A DNA stretch of 64,000 bases from Pseudomonas pseudonitroreducens. Its GTDB lineage: Bacteria > Pseudomonadota > Gammaproteobacteria > Pseudomonadales > Pseudomonadaceae. Within the stretch, counting starts at the first letter, position 1. The number at the start of each line of letters is the position of its first letter. Of this stretch, positions 19,079-27,737 are shown piece by piece. Location: positions 248,001 through 312,000 of the forward strand of contig NZ_BQHJ01000006.1 in assembly GCF_021603645.1 (NCBI RefSeq), given 5' to 3'. The notes under the pieces were generated by a model, which made no database searches, was not told where the DNA came from, and saw nothing but the letters and a program-made list of their open reading frames with translations. Both the position numbers and the translations under genes were made by a program.

Positions 19079-19354
19079 TGCCTGGCCCTCCTGACTTGAC
19101 CCGAAGGCTAAGGAGCAAGGATCGACAGGCCCTATCTATTTCCGGCAAATCTGCAGCGCTGCCGCGGCACCCTTGCGCCCGGTCAACTTTCGCGCTGATC
19201 GTCACGCCGTCTGAGCGATTTCGTCGCAGTTCGGGAAAGCGAGGCGGGCCCTGCCGTGGCGCAGCTTTCAATGCGGCGCGAAGGCGCCTGCCCGGGTTGC
19301 CCGCCTGGCAATGGGGGGACTGCTGGTACTTGCCCGCACCGGAACTAGCTCGTA
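19079..19354. promoter_or_regulatory. Divergent eutS/btuB control region
   Basis: This non-coding stretch must hold the eut promoter (minus strand) and the btuB promoter (plus strand). The only clear element is the eutS Shine-Dalgarno (AGGAGG at about 19087-19092, minus strand). No convincing sigma-70 or sigma-54 promoter, EutR site or CRP site could be assigned by eye. A weak -10-like TAGATA (minus strand) lies about 50 bp upstream of eutS. Confidence 0.5.
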
Positions 19355-19518
19355 AGGTTCGCCCCGTTTTCGTTCGAGGTAACGGGAAGCAGGTGAAAGA
19401 CCTGCGCTGCCCCCGCAACGGTAACCGGCGCACTCCCTGCGGGGGTGCAACATCGCCATCCGCCACTGCATGAACGCGGGAAGGCGGCGATGTGATGCCG
19501 GCAGCCCGGAGACCGCCC
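19355..19518 (+). ncRNA. Cobalamin riboswitch upstream of btuB
   Basis: The conserved cobalamin-aptamer core is clear: ACGGGAAGCAGGTGAAAGAC from 19382, GCTGCCCCCGCAACGGTAA at 19406-19424, and the terminal B12 box AGCCCGGAGACC at 19503-19514, whose GGAGACC can pair with the 5' GGTT near 19356-19359. Order, spacing and orientation fit the class. It is expected to shut off BtuB when adenosylcobalamin is plentiful. Confidence 0.93.
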
Positions 19519-19569
19519 TCGACACGCCCCGACAGGTGTTGCGGAGGGCCGCACCGTCAAGCGCGGTGC
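19515..19569 (+). promoter_or_regulatory. Riboswitch expression-platform hairpins
   Basis: Directly after the B12 box, GCCCTC (19515-19520) pairs with GAGGGC (19544-19549), and GCACCG (19551-19556) pairs with CGGTGC (19564-19569). There is no T run, so control is more likely translational, sequestering the GAGGA ribosome site at 19621-19625. Confidence 0.5.
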
Positions 19570-19631
19570 TGCATCGTCCGCCCTTGTCACGCCCTCCTCG
19601 AAAGTCATCCGACCGCTTTTGAGGACGCTCC

Positions 19632-21488
19632 ATGAAACTGACCCGACTCGCCCTGGCCACCAGCCTGCTGCCCGGCATGGCCTTCGCCGCTGGCGACATC
19701 TACACGCTCTCCGACCAGGTGATCACCTCCGCCCGCCAGGCCCAGCCGCGCGCCGAAGCCACCTCGGCCAACAGCGTGTTTACCCGCGCCGATATCGAAC
19801 GCCTGCAGGTGCGCAGCGTCCCCGCCCTGCTCGCCCGCGTGCCCGGCGTGCAGATGGGCAGCTCCGGCGGCGTGGTGTCCTATTCCGTACGCGGCACCAG
19901 CACCGCGCAGACCCTGGTACTGGTGGACGGCCAGCGCATCGCCTCGGCCAGCAGCGGCATCGCCCGCCTGGATTACCTGAGCGTCGACAGCATCGAACGC
20001 GTCGAGGTCACCCGTGGCCCGCGCTCCGCGCTGTATGGCGCCGATGCGATCGGTGGGGTCATCCAGATCTTCACCCGCCGCGGCGAAGCCGGGCTGCATC
20101 CGGAAGTGCGCCTGGCCGCAGGCAGCCACGGTACCTTCGAGCGCAGCCTGAGCCTTTCCGGCGGCAACGAGCAGACCCGCTACAACCTCGGTGGCAGCCT
20201 CGACGAGAGCCAGGGCTGGGACCGCACCAGCGACAACGTCGGCGCCGACAACGACCACGACGCCCAGCGCAACAAGGCCCTGCACCTGAACCTGGACCAT
20301 CGCTTCAGCGAGGACTGGAAAGCCGGCCTGAATCTCAACGACCAGCGCGGCAAGAACGAATACGACGACGCCTACAACTTCGAGCCCGGTACGCCGCAGG
20401 ACGAATTCCGCGTCAGCAGCTACAGCGCCTACCTCGACGGCCAGATCACAAAAATGTGGAACAGCCGCCTCGAACTCGGCCGCAGCTTCGACCGCAACAA
20501 GGCCGTGGGCGCCGCCGATAGCTGGAACAACGGCACCCTGGAAACCACCCGCCACTCGGCGAGCTGGATCAACCGCCTGCAGCTCGACGAGGCCAATCAG
20601 TTGGCCCTGGGCACCGACTGGTACCAGGACAAGGTCGACGGCAGCACCGCCTTCGCCGACGACCAGCGCAGCAACCGCGCGTTCTTCGCCCAGCACAGCT
20701 TCAAGGGCGACAACTTCGGCACCGAGCTGGGCATCCGCCACGACAACAACCAGGCCTACGGCAGCCAGAACAGCTGGAACGCCGCCTTCAGCCTGCCGGT
20801 CGGCGACAACCAGACCTGGATCGCCAGCTACGGCGAGGGCTTCCGCGCGCCGACCTTCAGCGACCTCTACTACCCCGGCGCGAGCAACCCGGACCTGAAG
20901 GCCGAGACCTCGAAGACCTATGAGCTGCAATGGCGCGGCGACATCGAAGGCACACACCTGGAAGCCTCGCTGTACCGCACCGAGATCGACGACCTGATCG
21001 CCTGGGACAGCACCAGCAATCAGCCGGAGAACATCAACAAGGCGCGCATCAATGGCTTCGAGGCCAGCGTTGCGCGCGACGTGCTGGGCTGGCAGGCCGC
21101 CCTCGGCCTGAGCCTGATCGACCCGCGCGACCGCGATACCGGGCACACCCTGCCCTATCGCGCGCGCCGCACCCTGAGCCTGGACCTGGATCGCCAGTTC
21201 GGCGCCTTCGGCGTCGGCGGCACCTGGCGCGCGGTCAGCCAGCGCTACGACGACGCAGCCAACACCCGCGAACTCTCCGGCTACGGCGTGCTCGACCTGC
21301 GCAGCAGCTGGCTGGCCAGCAATGAAATCCGCTTCGACCTGAAGCTGGATAACGCCCTCGACCGCAACTACACCCTGGGCGACTACCTGCGCCCGACCAG
21401 CCCGATGGACTTCATGGGCGAAGCCCGCCCCTACCGCGAACCCGGCCGCACCGCGCTGCTGGCGGTGACCTGGACGCCGGAGCTGTAG
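19632..21488 (+). CDS. btuB: BtuB, TonB-dependent vitamin B12 outer-membrane receptor
   Basis: BtuB imports cobalamins across the outer membrane with TonB energy. The protein has 618 residues with a signal peptide (residues 1-20, ending GMAFA-AG), a TonB box-like segment DQVITSA near 28-34, the plug domain (RVPGVQMGSSGGVVSYSVRG, LVDGQRIASASSG, RVEVTRGPRSALYGADAIGG) and a 22-strand beta-barrel to the C-terminus. The cobalamin riboswitch directly upstream and GAGGA 6 nt before the ATG support the call. It is divergent from the B12-dependent eut operon. The TAG stop runs into repeat-rich DNA. Confidence 0.95.
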   Translation: MKLTRLALATSLLPGMAFAAGDIYTLSDQVITSARQAQPRAEATSANSVFTRADIERLQVRSVPALLARVPGVQMGSSGGVVSYSVRGTSTAQTLVLVDGQRIASASSGIARLDYLSVDSIERVEVTRGPRSALYGADAIGGVIQIFTRRGEAGLHPEVRLAAGSHGTFERSLSLSGGNEQTRYNLGGSLDESQGWDRTSDNVGADNDHDAQRNKALHLNLDHRFSEDWKAGLNLNDQRGKNEYDDAYNFEPGTPQDEFRVSSYSAYLDGQITKMWNSRLELGRSFDRNKAVGAADSWNNGTLETTRHSASWINRLQLDEANQLALGTDWYQDKVDGSTAFADDQRSNRAFFAQHSFKGDNFGTELGIRHDNNQAYGSQNSWNAAFSLPVGDNQTWIASYGEGFRAPTFSDLYYPGASNPDLKAETSKTYELQWRGDIEGTHLEASLYRTEIDDLIAWDSTSNQPENINKARINGFEASVARDVLGWQAALGLSLIDPRDRDTGHTLPYRARRTLSLDLDRQFGAFGVGGTWRAVSQRYDDAANTRELSGYGVLDLRSSWLASNEIRFDLKLDNALDRNYTLGDYLRPTSPMDFMGEARPYREPGRTALLAVTWTPEL

Positions 21489-21502
21489 GGCGCAAGGCAT
21501 TT

Positions 21503-21585
21503 CGTAGGATGGCGTGGAGCGAAGCGATACCCATCGTGCCTGGCACTGCCAGCATGGGTATCGCCTAGGCTCCACCCATCCTACG
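21503..21585. repeat. Inverted repeat, CGTAGGATGG class
   Basis: An imperfect long palindrome runs from CGTAGGATGG to CCATCCTACG, with inner arms GATACCCAT and ATGGGTATC. It lies 3' of btuB and may act as a transcription end or mRNA stabiliser. Confidence 0.8.
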
Positions 21586-21602
21586 ATCAAGCTCCCCGGA
21601 GA

Positions 21603-21651
21603 CTGTAGGAGCGGGCGATGCCCGCGATCGCGCCTATCGGCGCTCCTACAG
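21603..21651. repeat. REP-like palindrome, CTGTAGGAGCG class
   Basis: CTGTAGGAGCG and CGCTCCTACAG are inverted ends around GGGCGATGCCCGCGATCGCG. It sits between convergent btuB and the HAD phosphatase gene. Confidence 0.85.
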
Positions 21652-21663
21652 TGAGCGTTCGGG

Positions 21664-22275
21664 TTACGCCAGTACCCCCGCCATCCGCCCCAGCTCCGCG
21701 CAGTCCTGCGCGTGCCAGTCGGTCAGCTCCGGCCAGGGATTCTCAGCAAGATTCACCAGCGCACTCTGCGCCCCAGCAGCCCGCGCGCAATCGAGATCGA
21801 AGCGGTAGTCGCCGACCATCAGCATCTTCTGCGGCGCCACGTCCCAGCGCGCGGCCAGGCGCAGCAGGCCGTCCGGGCTGGGCTTGGGATCGGCCTCGCC
21901 ACGGCCGAGAACATCCTCGGTGAGGAAGCAATCGCCAATGCCGATGGCTGCCAGCGTGATCAGCGCCAGCTCGTGGGCGTTGCGCGTCAGGATGCCCAGG
22001 CGATAACCGGCGCCATGCAGCGCGCGCACCAGTTCCACGGCGCCCGGCGCCGCCCTGGACGCCACCGCCAGCTCGCGCTCGTGCTCCAGCAGCCAGGCGT
22101 GCTTGGCTGCTGCCTCATCCTCCGGCAGCGCAGCCAGGTGGGTGAGGATGTCATGCTCCTGGGGTATCCCCAGCGCCCGCTTGATCGCCGGGAAATCGTG
22201 CACCGCGAGCGTCAGGGTGCCGTCCATGTCGAACACCCAGTGGCGAATCTCTCCCAGTGGCAGGGCGAGCGTCAT
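21664..22275 (-). CDS. HAD-superfamily hydrolase (phosphoglycolate phosphatase-like)
   Basis: A 203-residue phosphatase-fold protein with all HAD motifs: nucleophile FDMDGTLT near residue 15-22, motif II ILTRNAH around 98, PKPSPDGLLRLA (motif III Lys) around 131, and GDYRFDLDCARAAG (motif IV) around 158. The helical cap suggests subclass IA, as in Gph-type enzymes; the substrate cannot be told. It overlaps the tesB stop by 4 nt, so the two are probably co-transcribed. Confidence 0.85.
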   Translation of the reverse strand: MTLALPLGEIRHWVFDMDGTLTLAVHDFPAIKRALGIPQEHDILTHLAALPEDEAAAKHAWLLEHERELAVASRAAPGAVELVRALHGAGYRLGILTRNAHELALITLAAIGIGDCFLTEDVLGRGEADPKPSPDGLLRLAARWDVAPQKMLMVGDYRFDLDCARAAGAQSALVNLAENPWPELTDWHAQDCAELGRMAGVLA

Positions 22276-23141
22276 GCCCAGTCCTCGCGGCGACGGATCA
22301 GGCCCTCCTGGGTCGAGGAAGCGACCAGCTGGCCGTCACGGTTGAAGATGCTGCCGCGCACGAAGCCACGGCCATTGCCGGCCCAGGGGCTGTCGATGGC
22401 ATACAGCAGCCATTCGTCCGCGCGCAGGTCGCGGTGGAACCACACGGAATGGTCGATGGTGGCGACCTGCATGTCCTTCTGCCAAACCGAGCGACCGTGG
22501 GGCAGCAGCGAGGTGGTGAGGAAGCCGAAGTCCGAGGCGTAGGCAAGGATGTACTTGTGCAGCGCCGGGACGTCCGGCAGCTTGCCGTCGGCGCGCAGCC
22601 AGAGGTACTTGATCGGCTCGCCGACGGTGGGCTCGTAGGGGTCGTTCTGGGTGACCGGGCGGATCTCGATGGGCTTGGGATAGAGCAGTTTGTCGCGGAT
22701 GCGCTCGGGAAATTTCTCCGCCCCGGCCTTCTTCAGTTCGAGGTCGGTGGGCAGGTTTTCCGGGCCGACCACGTCGGGCATGCTGATCTGGTGCTCGAAG
22801 CCTTCCTCGTCGGTCTGGAACGAGGTGCTCAGGGCGAAGATCGGCTGGCCCTTCTGGATCGCCGTGACGCGGCGGGTGCTGAAGGTGCCGCCGTCGCGCA
22901 CGCGGTCGACCTGGTAGACCACCGGCTTGCTGGCATCGCCCGGGCGCAGGAAGTAGCCGTGCATCGAGTGCACATGGCGTTCCGGCTCGACGGTCTGGCT
23001 GGCCGCCGACAGCGCCTGGCCGAGCACCTGTCCGCCGTAGAGCTGGCGGAACCCGAGGTCCTGGCTCGTGCCGCGGAACAGGTTTTCTTCGATCTGCTCC
23101 AGGCTCAGCAGAGCCACCAGGTTGTCCAGGATCTGGGTCAT
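22272..23141 (-). CDS. tesB: Acyl-CoA thioesterase II
   Basis: TesB hydrolyses medium- and long-chain acyl-CoA to free fatty acid and CoA. The protein has 289 residues from the ATG at 23141 (TQILDNLVALLSLEQIEENL), the usual TesB length. It shows the double hot-dog fold with FRGTSQDLGFRQLYGGQVLG, MHGYFLRPGD, ATIDHSVWFHRDLRADEWLL and YAIDSPWAGNGRGFVRGSIF; the Asp, Thr and Gln catalytic triad positions appear kept. Upstream in-frame codons are excluded because homology begins at this ATG. Confidence 0.92.
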   Translation of the reverse strand: MTQILDNLVALLSLEQIEENLFRGTSQDLGFRQLYGGQVLGQALSAASQTVEPERHVHSMHGYFLRPGDASKPVVYQVDRVRDGGTFSTRRVTAIQKGQPIFALSTSFQTDEEGFEHQISMPDVVGPENLPTDLELKKAGAEKFPERIRDKLLYPKPIEIRPVTQNDPYEPTVGEPIKYLWLRADGKLPDVPALHKYILAYASDFGFLTTSLLPHGRSVWQKDMQVATIDHSVWFHRDLRADEWLLYAIDSPWAGNGRGFVRGSIFNRDGQLVASSTQEGLIRRREDWA

Positions 23142-23154
23142 GCGCGTTGTTTCC

Positions 23155-24771
23155 TCAATTGCGGTCTTGCTGAAGTGGGGGTCGGCGTGGCGACGGATAG
23201 GCGGGAAGGCTGGTGAGCCGTTCATCCCAGACCGCGCGGCCGATGGTGAAATGATAGAGGCTGACCGGGCAGTCCGGACCCCCTTCCAGCAGTTGGTGTA
23301 CTGCCGGATCGAAATAGCAGCCGATGCCGGTGCCCGACAGGCCCGCCGCTTCAGCTTCCAGATAGAGCAACTGGCCGAGCTGGCCGGCTTCCCAGTACAG
23401 ACGCGGGTAAGTCCAGGCGCCCTCGGTCAGCGCGGCGTCGAGGTCGGCCAGCATGGCAAAGGCAACACAGCCGTCGCTGGCGATGTCCTGCCCGCAGGAA
23501 AGGAACGCCGACAGCCCGCGGGCATCGCCGGAGAGCAGGCGGTACAGCGGCAACCCGCTCTCCTCCAGCGCCTGCCACAGGTAATCCTCACGCAAGCCGC
23601 CTGCCGCTCGGCCGCTGCGGCCCAGCCAGTACAGGCCCGGTTCCAGGCCCTGGACGCGGTGGACGAACAGCAGCAGGTCGATTCGCGCCGGCTCACCGGT
23701 GCAGGCCAAGGGGACCGGCGAGCGCTCGGGCATCAGGCGGCGCAGCCAGGCATATAGCAGCTCGGCGTGAATGCCGCTGCGGCCGTCCATGGATTGCGCG
23801 CTGCGCCGACGATGCAGAATCGGGCGCAATGGCAGGCCGGGGTTATCCACAGCTGGATCGGCGTTCGCGGCGCTCCATTGGCCGGCGGGCAACACGGGCG
23901 CGCGGCACAGCTGGTGCACGCGCTCCAGCTCCGGCCAGTGGCGATAGTCGCGGGACAGGCGATTGGGCGTGCCTTCCATCGGCAACTCGGCAAGGCCCTT
24001 GAGCAGGGTATCGGGCAATGGGAATTCGGCCGGCTGCGCCGGGCCGATCCATAGCAGTGCGTCGGCGAACTCATGCTCGCTGAAGCCTTCACGGTCGAGA
24101 CCGATCAGCGCATCCAGCTGCGCTTCGGCAATGCAACGCAGCAGGCGTACCTCCCAACCCTGGATCGCCGCGGCAATACCCAGGCCGGCCAGCGCATGGC
24201 CGAGGTCGTGATTACAGTAGCGATAGGCGCGCTCGCCGTACTTCCAGGCTTCGCGCCAGGGAATGCTGGCCAGTGCCAGCAGGAAGCCGCCCGTGGGCAA
24301 GGCGCCGTTCAGTTGATCGGCCAGCGGCGCGGGCAGTTCGGCGCGCACCTCCAGCACATGTTCATCGGCGCTGTAATGCGCCAGCAGTGCGGCGTTATCC
24401 ACAGCCCCGGAAGGCAGCAGCAGATAGGCTTCGGTCGGGTGCAGGTTGCCGCTGGAGGGGTTGACCCGCAGCGCCCAGCGACTACCGCCGGCCTCCTTCC
24501 ACGCCGAGATCGCCAGGCTGTCGTAGAGCAGCTGCGAAACGCTGGCAAGGTTCAGCGGCGCCGGTTGGCCGATGGGGCCGGAGAAGGCGTCGTCATACCC
24601 CGGCGACTCTTCCTGCGGCCGCTGCAGCAACTCGATGCAGCGCGCGCCGGCATAGCGGCGAAAGGCGGCCGGCTGGGTCGCCCAGTCGAGTTGGCCGGGG
24701 CCGGGGGCAAAGCGCTCCGGGCGATGGCTGCTCAGTTGGTGATAGGCGCGCACGCCGTCTTCCGCCTTCAT
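23155..24771 (-). CDS. SagB/ThcOx-type nitroreductase-fold protein with two tandem domains
   Basis: The protein has 538 residues with two nitroreductase-like halves, about 60-270 (WALRVNPSSGNLHPTEAYLL, CNHDLGHALAGLGIAAAIQG) and 310-520 (ILHRRRSAQSMDGRSGI, WEAGQLGQLLYLEAEAAGLS, GIGCYFDPAVHQLL). The RRSAQSMDG and NPSSGNLHPTEAYLL motifs are typical of the SagB/thiazoline-oxidase branch, FMN-dependent dehydrogenases first known from azole-containing peptide clusters. No precursor peptide, cyclodehydratase or YcaO gene is nearby, so the substrate is unknown. It overlaps the GNAT gene by 4 nt. Confidence 0.7.
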   Translation of the reverse strand: MKAEDGVRAYHQLSSHRPERFAPGPGQLDWATQPAAFRRYAGARCIELLQRPQEESPGYDDAFSGPIGQPAPLNLASVSQLLYDSLAISAWKEAGGSRWALRVNPSSGNLHPTEAYLLLPSGAVDNAALLAHYSADEHVLEVRAELPAPLADQLNGALPTGGFLLALASIPWREAWKYGERAYRYCNHDLGHALAGLGIAAAIQGWEVRLLRCIAEAQLDALIGLDREGFSEHEFADALLWIGPAQPAEFPLPDTLLKGLAELPMEGTPNRLSRDYRHWPELERVHQLCRAPVLPAGQWSAANADPAVDNPGLPLRPILHRRRSAQSMDGRSGIHAELLYAWLRRLMPERSPVPLACTGEPARIDLLLFVHRVQGLEPGLYWLGRSGRAAGGLREDYLWQALEESGLPLYRLLSGDARGLSAFLSCGQDIASDGCVAFAMLADLDAALTEGAWTYPRLYWEAGQLGQLLYLEAEAAGLSGTGIGCYFDPAVHQLLEGGPDCPVSLYHFTIGRAVWDERLTSLPAYPSPRRPPLQQDRN

Positions 24772-25310
24772 GGGCGGCGAATCCGGTACAGCACATGGGG
24801 TCGCAAGGCGTGGCCTTCCGGCAGGCGCGGGTGCTCGAAGTCGCCGGCTTCATCGCGAATCATCCCCAGGCGCTGCATCAAGCCCCGGGACGGCAGGTTG
24901 GCCGGTACGGTGAAGGCCACCACTTCCTCCAGCTGCAACTGCTCGAAAGCGAACGCCAGCGCGGCGCGGGCCGCTTCCAGCGCATAGCCCTGGCGCCAGT
25001 AGGCGACGTTGAAGCGCCAGCCGATCTCCACCGCCGGCGTGAAGGCGGCCTCGAAGGACACCCGCGCCAGCCCGAGCACGCCGATGAATGCGCCATCCTC
25101 GCGGCGCTCGACGATCCACTGGCCGAAGCCATGCTCGTCGAAGTGCACGAGGATGCGTCCCGCCAGCTGGTCGCTCTCCTCGCGGCTCATGCAGGCGGGA
25201 AAGTGGCGCATCACCTGCGCGTCGGCGTTCAGCGCAGCGAAGGGTACGAGGTCCTCCGCACGCCAGGGGCGCAGCAGCAGGCGCTCGGTAGTCAGGCTCG
25301 GGATATCCAT
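24768..25310 (-). CDS. GNAT acetyltransferase, RimJ/RimL type
   Basis: A 180-residue N-acetyltransferase of the family that includes ribosomal-protein acetylases and many small-molecule acetylases. Visible features are the opening LTTERLLLRPWRAEDL, the core strand EIGWRFNVAYWRQGYALEAA (acetyl-CoA binding QGYALEA) and NLPSRGLMQRLGM, the usual final motif. Start choice is uncertain: ATG at 25310 or GTG at 25322, neither with a good ribosome site. It overlaps the SagB-like gene by 4 nt, suggesting an operon. Confidence 0.8.
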   Translation of the reverse strand: MDIPSLTTERLLLRPWRAEDLVPFAALNADAQVMRHFPACMSREESDQLAGRILVHFDEHGFGQWIVERREDGAFIGVLGLARVSFEAAFTPAVEIGWRFNVAYWRQGYALEAARAALAFAFEQLQLEEVVAFTVPANLPSRGLMQRLGMIRDEAGDFEHPRLPEGHALRPHVLYRIRRP

Positions 25311-25519
25311 GGTCGGCACCACGCGTCAGCAAAGGTGAGCATGATACCCGGCCACGGGCCAGTAGGAGGCAATCCGTCAGACCAGGCGCAATCGATTCAG
25401 CATCGAGCGCCGTCATCTGGTATTTTTCTCCTACCTTCGCTGTCGGTCACTGCCTTGACCGTGCTCACGCAGACAGCCGCGCCGCCCGGGCGCACCTCGA
25501 AAAAGACCAAGGAAACCCA

Positions 25520-26725
25520 ATGACGACCTCCACCACCGGACTGCAACGCAGTACGGCTCTGGTGCTTTTCGCCCTTGCTGTCGGCGGCTTCGCCATCGGC
25601 ACCACCGAATTCGCCACCATGAGCCTGCTGCCCTACTTCGCCCCGGCGCTGGGCATCGATGCCCCCACCGCCGGCCACGTGATCAGCGCCTACGCCCTTG
25701 GCGTGGTGGTCGGCGCGCCGCTGCTGGCGGTGCTCGGCGCGCGCCTGCCACGGCGCACCCTGCTGGTACTGCTGATGGCACTGTTCGCGGTCGGCAACGG
25801 CCTCAGCGCCCTGGCGCCGACCTACCACTGGATGCTGCTGTTCCGCTTCATCAGCGGCCTGCCCCACGGCGCCTACTTCGGCATCGCCGCGCTGGTCGCC
25901 GCCTCCATCGTGCCGCCGCACCGGCGTACCGTGGCAGTCGGGCGGATGTTCCTCGGCCTCACCGTTGCCACCATCATCGGCGTGCCCGTGGCGAACTGGC
26001 TGAGCCAGGCCGTGGGCTGGCGCTGGAGTTTCGCCCTGGTGGCGGCGCTGGGCGTGCTGACCATGATCTGCGTGCGCCTGCTGGCGCCCTACTCGCCCGC
26101 CGAGCCGGATTCCAGCCCGCTGCGCGAGCTGGGTGCGCTCAAGCGCGGCCAGGTCTGGCTGACCCTGGGCATCGGCGCCATCGGCTTCGGCGGGCTGTTC
26201 GCGGTGTACACCTACCTGGCCGATATCCTCGGCGCCGTCACCCACGTTTCGCCGAGCATCGTGCCGCTGGTAATGGCGGTATTCGGCATCGGCATGACCC
26301 TGGGCAACCTGTTCATCCCGGTGCTCGCCGACCGCGCCGTGATGCCCACCGCCGGCGGCCTGCTGGTGTGGAGTGCGGTGGTACTGGCGATCTTCCCGTT
26401 CACCGCAGGGAACATCTGGACCATCTCGATCTGCGTGTTCTTCGTCGGCTTCGGCGGCGCCCTGGGCACCGTGTTGCAGACCCGCCTGATGGACGTCGCC
26501 GAAGACGCCCAGGGCCTGGCGGCAGCGCTGAACCACTCGGCCTTCAACTTCGCCAATGCGCTGGGCCCGTACCTCGGCGGCCTGGCCCTGGCGGCCGGCT
26601 ACGGCTGGACCTCGCCGGGCTGGGTCGGCAGCTTGCTGGCGATCGGCGGCTTCGTGCTGTGGTCGGTGTCGGTGGCCAGCAGCCGTGCGGCGAGCCGCAA
26701 CGCCACGGCCTCCAGCGAAGGCTGA
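25520..26725 (+). CDS. MFS transporter, DHA1 (AraJ/arabinose-efflux-like) family
   Basis: The product is an inner-membrane exporter of 401 residues with 12 predicted membrane segments. The MFS signature in loop 2-3 (GARLPRRTLLVLLMALFAVG) and the segment-5 GxxxGP-like motif are present. The N-terminal FAIGTTEFATMSLLPYFAPA is the hallmark of the AraJ/YdhP/SotB sugar and drug efflux group. Substrate unknown. AAGGA lies 7 nt before the ATG, and a terminator follows at 26734. Confidence 0.85.
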   Translation: MTTSTTGLQRSTALVLFALAVGGFAIGTTEFATMSLLPYFAPALGIDAPTAGHVISAYALGVVVGAPLLAVLGARLPRRTLLVLLMALFAVGNGLSALAPTYHWMLLFRFISGLPHGAYFGIAALVAASIVPPHRRTVAVGRMFLGLTVATIIGVPVANWLSQAVGWRWSFALVAALGVLTMICVRLLAPYSPAEPDSSPLRELGALKRGQVWLTLGIGAIGFGGLFAVYTYLADILGAVTHVSPSIVPLVMAVFGIGMTLGNLFIPVLADRAVMPTAGGLLVWSAVVLAIFPFTAGNIWTISICVFFVGFGGALGTVLQTRLMDVAEDAQGLAAALNHSAFNFANALGPYLGGLALAAGYGWTSPGWVGSLLAIGGFVLWSVSVASSRAASRNATASSEG

Positions 26726-26733
26726 AAAGCAGA

Positions 26734-26758
26734 GGGCCGGCGCGATGCCGGCCCTTTC
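26734..26758 (+). terminator. Rho-independent terminator after the MFS gene
   Basis: GGGCCGGC (26734-26741), loop GCGAT, GCCGGCCC (26747-26754), then TTTC. It is a perfect 8-bp GC stem 8 nt beyond the MFS stop codon. The T run is short. Confidence 0.75.
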
Positions 26759-26813
26759 GTCTGCGCGCCGCGCCGACGTACCCTGTGCAGCATATTCCCG
26801 AGCCGCCGACGCC

Positions 26814-27737
26814 ATGCCGCTGCCCCTGGTCTACCACGACGACTACAGTCCGCCCTTCCCAGACAATCACCGCTTCCCCATGGAGAAGTTCCGCCTGCTG
26901 CGCGACCACCTGGTGGACAGTGCGCTGGTCACTGACGAGCAATTGCTGCGCCCGCAACTCTGCCCGGTGGATATCCTCGCCCTGGCCCACGACCGCGATT
27001 ACATCGAGCGCTACTGCAGCGGCGCGATGGAACGCGAGGAGCTGCGCCGCCTCGGCCTGCCGTGGAGCGAAGCGTTGGCGCGGCGCACGGTACGCGCGGT
27101 GGGCGGCTCATTGCTGACGGCAGAACTGGCGCTGCAGAACGGTTTGGCCTGCCACCTCGCGGGCGGCACGCACCACGCGCACCATGATCACGCCTCGGGC
27201 TTCTGCATCTTCAACGACCTGGCGGTGATCAGCCTCTACCTGCTGGAAAGCGGCAGGGCCAACCGCGTGCTGATCTTCGACTGCGACGTGCACCAGGGCG
27301 ACGGCACCGCGCGCATCCTGGAGAACGTGCCGGACGCGGTCACGGTGTCATTGCACTGCGAGAAGAACTTCCCCGCGCGCAAGGCGCACAGCGACTGGGA
27401 CATTCCCCTGCCGCTGCACCTGGGCGACGCGGACTACCTGAAGGTGGTGCAGGAAGCGCTGGACTATCTGCTGCCGCTGTACCAGCCGGATATCGTGCTC
27501 TACGACGCCGGCGTCGACGTGCACAAGGACGATGCCCTGGGCTACCTGCAGCTCACCGATGCGGGATTGGCCGCGCGAGACGAGCACGTCATCCGCCGCT
27601 GCCTGTCCAGCGACATCCCGGTGCTCGGCGTAATCGGCGGCGGCTATGACAAGGACCGCCACGCGCTGGCCCGGCGCCACGGCATCCTGCACCACAGCGC
27701 CGCGCGAGTGGCACGCGAGCTTCAGCTGCTGCGGTAG
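26814..27737 (+). CDS. Histone deacetylase-fold amidohydrolase
   Basis: A 307-residue zinc hydrolase of the arginase/deacetylase superfamily. Bacterial members deacetylate acetylpolyamines or other small amides. Catalytic features are all visible: GGTHHAHHDHASGFCIFND (paired His and the Gly-Phe-Cys loop), FDCDVHQGDGTA (zinc Asp and His), and YDAGVDVHKDD (second zinc Asp). The ATG at 26814 begins PLPLVYHDDYSPPFP, the normal family start; no good Shine-Dalgarno is seen. It converges with the gene ending at 27722 and overlaps its stop end by 16 nt. Confidence 0.88.
   Translation: MPLPLVYHDDYSPPFPDNHRFPMEKFRLLRDHLVDSALVTDEQLLRPQLCPVDILALAHDRDYIERYCSGAMEREELRRLGLPWSEALARRTVRAVGGSLLTAELALQNGLACHLAGGTHHAHHDHASGFCIFNDLAVISLYLLESGRANRVLIFDCDVHQGDGTARILENVPDAVTVSLHCEKNFPARKAHSDWDIPLPLHLGDADYLKVVQEALDYLLPLYQPDIVLYDAGVDVHKDDALGYLQLTDAGLAARDEHVIRRCLSSDIPVLGVIGGGYDKDRHALARRHGILHHSAARVARELQLLR

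Noticed and set aside
19079-19354. A second cobalamin riboswitch directed at eutS
   Set aside because: The minus strand has no GCAACGG-type core or B12 box between the aptamer and eutS.
19605-21590. 661-residue minus-strand frame opposite btuB
   Set aside because: It is a composition artefact (Val/Ala/Gly-rich) opposite a well-supported TonB-dependent receptor and covers its start and signal peptide.
25397-26815. Long minus-strand frame opposite the MFS gene
   Set aside because: High-GC shadow frame rich in His, Gln, Gly and Arg with no ribosome site or homology. The plus-strand MFS protein has clear membrane segments.
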